Assembly: GCF_003243515.1 (NCBI RefSeq)
Contig: NZ_QFRA01000021.1
Location: 1 to 36,559, forward strand
Reading direction: 5' to 3'
DNA: 36,559 nt
From: Corynebacterium kroppenstedtii
GTDB lineage: Bacteria > Actinomycetota > Actinomycetes > Mycobacteriales > Mycobacteriaceae
Part shown: positions 33,573-36,559 of the stretch, piece after piece
How positions within the stretch are numbered: the stretch's first letter is position 1
Layout: every line of letters begins with the position of its first letter
Position numbers and translations under genes: made by a program
The notes under the pieces: model-generated
Databases searched by the model: none
What the model was told of the DNA's origin: nothing
What the model saw: only the letters and a program-made list of their open reading frames with translations

Positions 33573-34271
33573 ATGAGTGACAATGAGCCCTTTGATTCCA
33601 TCGATCCAGCGGAGTTGGCTCGGAGCTCATCGGATGCCCGGGAAATGCCGGAATCACTGCGCGGTATTGACCACGCGAAAGTTGACCGGCTTGGTGAGGT
33701 TATCGTCGAACCCGATGACGCAATGCTGATGGACCTTGAGCGTGCTGAGGAAGCCGCCCATGCGTCATTTGCAGAAAGAGACCATGACCAGGGTGAACAG
33801 GTTCCTCGAGCTCTAGTCATTATTGTCGACGACAACGCGGGGGAGAAGTCCGATCGCATCGGCTCCCTGGTTGCCGAGTTGTTAGCGGAGGACCACTTTG
33901 GCGTCGACGCGGTCGTGCGTGTTGCTAGCCGGAAGTCGAAGGTTCGCGGTGCGCTGGAAACCGCTGTCGTCGGTGGTGTTGATCTCGCCGTGACTATCGG
34001 TGGCGTGGGCGTCGGGCCGAGGGATAAAACCCCGGAGGCCACCAAGGCGGTGTTGGACCGGCGCATTCCAGGTATTGCTCAGGCGTTGCGCTCATCGGGG
34101 TTGGCCTGTGGGGCCACCGACGCTGGATTGTCTCGCGGGATTGCTGGCATTTCGGGCTCGACCGTTGTGGTGAATTTGGCCTCATCACGGGCTGCGATTC
34201 GGGATGGTATGGCCACGCTGATGCCCCTCGTAAGGTACGTCATTAACGATATGGACCGCTGGGACCAGTAG
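33573..34271 (+). CDS. mog: MogA/MoaB-type molybdopterin adenylyltransferase-like protein
   Basis: The product has 232 residues from ATG 33573, with AAAAGGAGA upstream. The C-terminal 155 residues form the MoCF-biosynthesis fold: RALVIIVDDNAGEKSDRIG, VDLAVTIGGVGVGPRDKTPE (the molybdopterin-binding GGxG...D-TPE motif), and AGISGSTVVVNLASSRAAIR. MogA/MoaB activate molybdopterin with ATP before molybdenum insertion. Unusual are the first 75 residues, an acidic, disordered extension not found in typical 150-180 residue family members. No other molybdenum-cofactor gene is visible in the window. Confidence 0.87.
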   Translation: MSDNEPFDSIDPAELARSSSDAREMPESLRGIDHAKVDRLGEVIVEPDDAMLMDLERAEEAAHASFAERDHDQGEQVPRALVIIVDDNAGEKSDRIGSLVAELLAEDHFGVDAVVRVASRKSKVRGALETAVVGGVDLAVTIGGVGVGPRDKTPEATKAVLDRRIPGIAQALRSSGLACGATDAGLSRGIAGISGSTVVVNLASSRAAIRDGMATLMPLVRYVINDMDRWDQ

Positions 34272-34280
34272 GGGCTTCCC

Positions 34281-34625
34281 ATGAATCATTCTCGACGTCA
34301 ACGTCGGCACGCGCGACGTGTGTCGGACACTGATTATGACCGCTCGGGCGAATCCGCATTGGCCAATGTTGTCGACGCTGTCCGCGCGATGGAGGATCAG
34401 CCGCGCCGGGGGCTTAACGACGATCGCATGGCAGACCTGACGACGAACGATGAGAATGACGGAGCCGCCCCTGGCGATGGGGACGTCGGTGCTGGTGACG
34501 GGCGATCCGGGCGTGATAGTGAGTTCAATGGCGGCTCGGATACCGCGTACGGATCCGAGGGTCGTGATGTGGGGGCGATGTCCCGTCAGGAGTGGCAGGA
34601 AAATCGGCCGCCACATTGGGGCTAA
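34281..34625 (+). CDS. Small hydrophilic protein of unknown function
   Basis: I do not recognise a family. The product has 114 residues, ten bases after the mog stop and probably co-transcribed; AGGGG lies upstream of ATG 34281. The N-terminus is strongly basic (NHSRRQRRHARR). The middle is a possible helix (GESALANVVDAVRAMEDQ), the rest is Gly/Asp-rich and probably disordered, and it ends QEWQENRPPHWG. The basic head and Trp-containing tail look like interaction motifs. Position between mog and mscL and the coupled spacing argue for a real gene. Confidence 0.65.
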   Translation: MNHSRRQRRHARRVSDTDYDRSGESALANVVDAVRAMEDQPRRGLNDDRMADLTTNDENDGAAPGDGDVGAGDGRSGRDSEFNGGSDTAYGSEGRDVGAMSRQEWQENRPPHWG

Positions 34626-34675
34626 GCTACACCGCGGGCAGAAATGATCCGCGCAGTAATTGCCCCGAACCTGAA

Positions 34676-35239
34676 TTACTCTTTGGCGTGCTTCCCGGAT
34701 GTGGTCGAGCTCGTCGTCGACGAGGGTGTGCCTACCTGAGCCGTGCTTGTTTGAATTCCTTGCGAGGATGCCTGGCTGTGTGCTGAATCGGTGGTGCTTT
34801 CCGCAAGTTCGGTGCTCGCGAGCGTTTGGCTGGGGGTACTCACTTGGTTCTGCGCCGCGAGAAGATCGCGGATTTCCAGAAGAAGATCTTTCTCGGTAAC
34901 CGGTACTTCTTCCTCTTTGACACCCATGTGCTTTTTCCTGATCTCTTCGAGCTTATTCATGGGCGCCACAAGAATGAAGTACACGACGGCCGCAATAATA
35001 AGGAAATTAATGACGGCTGTGAGGACTGACCCAAAGTCAAGAAAAGTTTTTTCATTTCCACGGATGAGGCGGAATCCCCAGCCATCTGTATTTGCGCCAC
35101 CAAAGCACGCAATGAGCGGGTTAATGATGTATTTGGTAAAAGCCGTCACAATTGCGGTGAAGGCAGAACCAATGACGACCGCGATGGCAAGCTCAATAAC
35201 ATTGCCTCGCATAATAAAATCGCGAAAGCCTTTAAGCAT
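34676..35239 (-). CDS. mscL: Large-conductance mechanosensitive channel MscL
   Basis: Homopentameric membrane channel that opens under membrane tension to release solutes after osmotic downshock. The product has 187 residues. MLKGFRDFIMRGNVIELAIA gives the amphipathic N-helix. TM1 is AVVIGSAFTAIVTAFTKYII. The periplasmic loop contains GWGFRLIRG. TM2 is VINFLIIAAVVYFILVAPMN. The charged helix KLEEIRKKHMG follows. A Ser/Thr/Gln-rich tail of about 55 residues after the C-terminal helix bundle makes it longer than the usual 130-150 residues. ATG 35239 has GGAGGAAT upstream. Confidence 0.96.
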   Translation of the reverse strand: MLKGFRDFIMRGNVIELAIAVVIGSAFTAIVTAFTKYIINPLIACFGGANTDGWGFRLIRGNEKTFLDFGSVLTAVINFLIIAAVVYFILVAPMNKLEEIRKKHMGVKEEEVPVTEKDLLLEIRDLLAAQNQVSTPSQTLASTELAESTTDSAHSQASSQGIQTSTAQVGTPSSTTSSTTSGKHAKE

Positions 35240-35278
35240 TATTCCTCCTCAGAAATGGGGTACCCACACGGCAAAAGT

Positions 35279-35524
35279 TCATATTATTACCTGAATAATT
35301 ATGGCCACTGTGAGAACAATAAAAAGCGTTCTACAAATTTGCTGTAAGCGTCGCGTGCGGCGCCAGTTGGGGCGAGAGATATCAGAGATGAAGTACACCA
35401 ACCGTAGTCGAATACCCTTTAACGGCCGCGGGTGGGGCTCAGGGTGACGGCGAGTGTGCCACGACTTTAGCGAATAACGGGCGGAGTCTGCATCATGACC
35501 GGAGAACAAGAATCGCATTCTCAT
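35279..35524 (-). CDS. Small single-helix membrane protein, possibly a truncated remnant
   Basis: The product has 81 residues from ATG 35524, with no convincing ribosome site. It is basic, with RPNWRRTRRLQQICRTLFIV leading into one membrane helix that runs to the very end (LTVAIIIQVII). In other corynebacteria a larger protein with an Arg-rich RPxWRR segment, one helix and an extracytoplasmic SAF-type domain sits between mscL and the 5-FTHF cyclo-ligase gene. This could be the N-terminal stub of that protein, with everything after the helix lost. That comparison is from memory and is inference. Confidence 0.4.
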   Translation of the reverse strand: MRMRFLFSGHDADSARYSLKSWHTRRHPEPHPRPLKGIRLRLVYFISDISRPNWRRTRRLQQICRTLFIVLTVAIIIQVII

Positions 35525-35585
35525 ACCGACGCGAGACTATCGGCAGGGTTCCCACTGATGTTTGTGCTGTTTGTGCGCCCGGTGT

Positions 35586-36284
35586 TTAGCTGCCAGGGAA
35601 GCGGTGTCGTCCCAGAGTCGTGACCACTGTTGTGAGCTGAACGTCCCAGTCATCGTGGGGAACAGCCGGCAGGATTTCGTGGGGGTGAACCAGGCCGATG
35701 GTGTGGAACGTTGACGATTGTCCGGACGATTGCCGAGACGACCGTCGGTCGGCGAGTGTGCAGTCGTAGTATCCGCCACCCTGTCCAAGCCGGTACCCAG
35801 CGACGTCATATGCGAGTGCCGGGACGATAGCGAGGTCGACGGTGTCGAGGGGGATCGGGGTCGATCGCTCATCTGGCTCGCGAATACCGAAGGAGGTGGT
35901 GACGAGGTTCTCCGGTGACCATGGGTGCCACGAGAGTTGCCGTTTGTCTTCAACACGCGGAATGACGACTCTGCAGGGAATTCGCTTGTCCAGCGCAGAA
36001 AGTAGCGACGGAATAAAACCGCCGGGCGTGTGTGCACCCGGTTCGTTGGCGACCGGTAGGTATGTCGCAATAACTAACGGCTCGTCGTCTGTTCGCTGCA
36101 ACGTCGCGGCGATGTCATCAATAGCCGTTATGAGCTGAGCAACGAGCTGTTCATCCCAGGCCCTGAGCGTCGCTTCAGACAATTCTCGACGCATGCACCG
36201 GATTCGGCGTCGGTAGGCATTTTTATGCTCAGCGATCGAATTACCCGCCGAGTCGCTCCCGCATAGGCCGTCGCTCTCCTGCAT
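35586..36284 (-). CDS. 5-formyltetrahydrofolate cyclo-ligase
   Basis: Converts 5-formyl-THF to 5,10-methenyl-THF with ATP in one-carbon metabolism. The product has 232 residues from ATG 36284. N-terminal basic helix KNAYRRRIRCMRRELSEATL, then TYLPVANEPGAH (substrate loop), CRVVIPRVEDKRQLSWHPW, and the diagnostic Mg-ATP loop GYRLGQGGGYYDCTLA, ending IGLVHPHEILPAVPHDDWDV. An insertion of Ser/Arg/Gln-rich sequence (DRRSSRQSSGQSSTF) lies between the ATP loop and the last strand. Divergent from galU, as usual for the genus. Confidence 0.94.
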   Translation of the reverse strand: MQESDGLCGSDSAGNSIAEHKNAYRRRIRCMRRELSEATLRAWDEQLVAQLITAIDDIAATLQRTDDEPLVIATYLPVANEPGAHTPGGFIPSLLSALDKRIPCRVVIPRVEDKRQLSWHPWSPENLVTTSFGIREPDERSTPIPLDTVDLAIVPALAYDVAGYRLGQGGGYYDCTLADRRSSRQSSGQSSTFHTIGLVHPHEILPAVPHDDWDVQLTTVVTTLGRHRFPGS

Positions 36285-36504
36285 GAATTCAGCGTAACAA
36301 AGCGGTTGCGGCGCTAATCAACAAAACCGGTAGGGGGATCCAACACCACGTCACCAAGCACCCCATCAACCACGATGTCGCAAGAGATTTTCATAAGGAG
36401 ATGGGCACCAAGACCGACCATTTTACGGTTTTATCAGTAATCCGTAGGAAAATTCCTTGTTCGGAAAGCGGATTCTGCGTCGGTTGTCGGTTAGCATGGC
36501 TCCT

Positions 36505-36559
36505 ATGAACAAAGATGATAATGGCGGAAATGGTCAGGCTGCGTTGCGTACAGTCATCG
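36505..36559 (+). CDS. galU: UTP-glucose-1-phosphate uridylyltransferase (first codons)
   Basis: Only 18 codons are in the window: a polar head followed by ALRTVI, the beginning of the nucleotide-binding strand of GalU. The call rests mainly on position, because galU lies divergently from the 5-FTHF cyclo-ligase gene in corynebacteria. An in-frame ATG at 36496 is an alternative start. TAGCAT (36492-36497) seven bases before ATG 36505 and the lack of a ribosome site suggest a leaderless transcript. Confidence 0.6.
   Translation, partial: MNKDDNGGNGQAALRTVI

Overview
The window is chromosomal DNA of a Corynebacterium (order Mycobacteriales). This rests on gene content and order that I recognise from the genus: thyA-folA next to a mycoredoxin, cysQ, pgi, a short AroQ-delta chorismate mutase divergent from pcrA, an M23 peptidase, perM-purN-purH, a set of cysteine-free ribosomal protein genes (rpmB-rpmG-rpsN-rpsR facing rpmE-rpmF), htrA, mog, mscL, 5-formyltetrahydrofolate cyclo-ligase and galU. 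Species is not assigned. No tRNA, rRNA, insertion sequence, prophage or CRISPR array was seen.

Layout. (1) 1-1494: AT-richer accessory island with the end of an apparently intact SdpI-type immunity gene, followed by wrecked genes for an SdpC-type (sporulation-delaying-protein family) toxin and an SdpA-type maturation protein. (2) 1495-5560: membrane acyltransferase-like protein, two membrane or SRPBCC proteins, a small unknown gene, and a broken cobF. (3) 5599-8290: mycoredoxin, DHFR, thymidylate synthase and CysQ, all on the minus strand. (4) 8568-14530: iron island with a PepSY-type membrane protein, a Tat lipoprotein that should bind ferric siderophore, and two permeases plus an ATPase. 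DtxR-like operators sit at both ends of the transport genes. (5) 14675-19569: pgi, chorismate mutase and PcrA. (6) 19871-25502: M23 endopeptidase, then the overlapping perM-purN-purH unit. (7) 25639-29528: thiolase, RDD protein, CitE-like lyase and AEC permease. (8) 29717-31783: ribosomal proteins that lack the zinc-binding cysteines. (9) 31919-36559: HtrA protease, Mog, small unknown genes, MscL, 5-FTHF cyclo-ligase and the first codons of galU.

How the genes work together. ThyA and DHFR form the dTMP/folate couple. PurN, PurH and 5-FTHF cyclo-ligase belong to one-carbon and purine metabolism. The iron island is a complete siderophore importer that appears to be iron-repressed. PerM, the M23 enzyme, MscL and HtrA are envelope functions. 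The most unusual content is the decayed Sdp bacteriocin module with its surviving immunity gene, and the broken cobF, in which sequence appears to be missing exactly at an 8-base repeat. A third theme is a recurring TAnnnT-N6-ATG geometry, which suggests leaderless transcripts.
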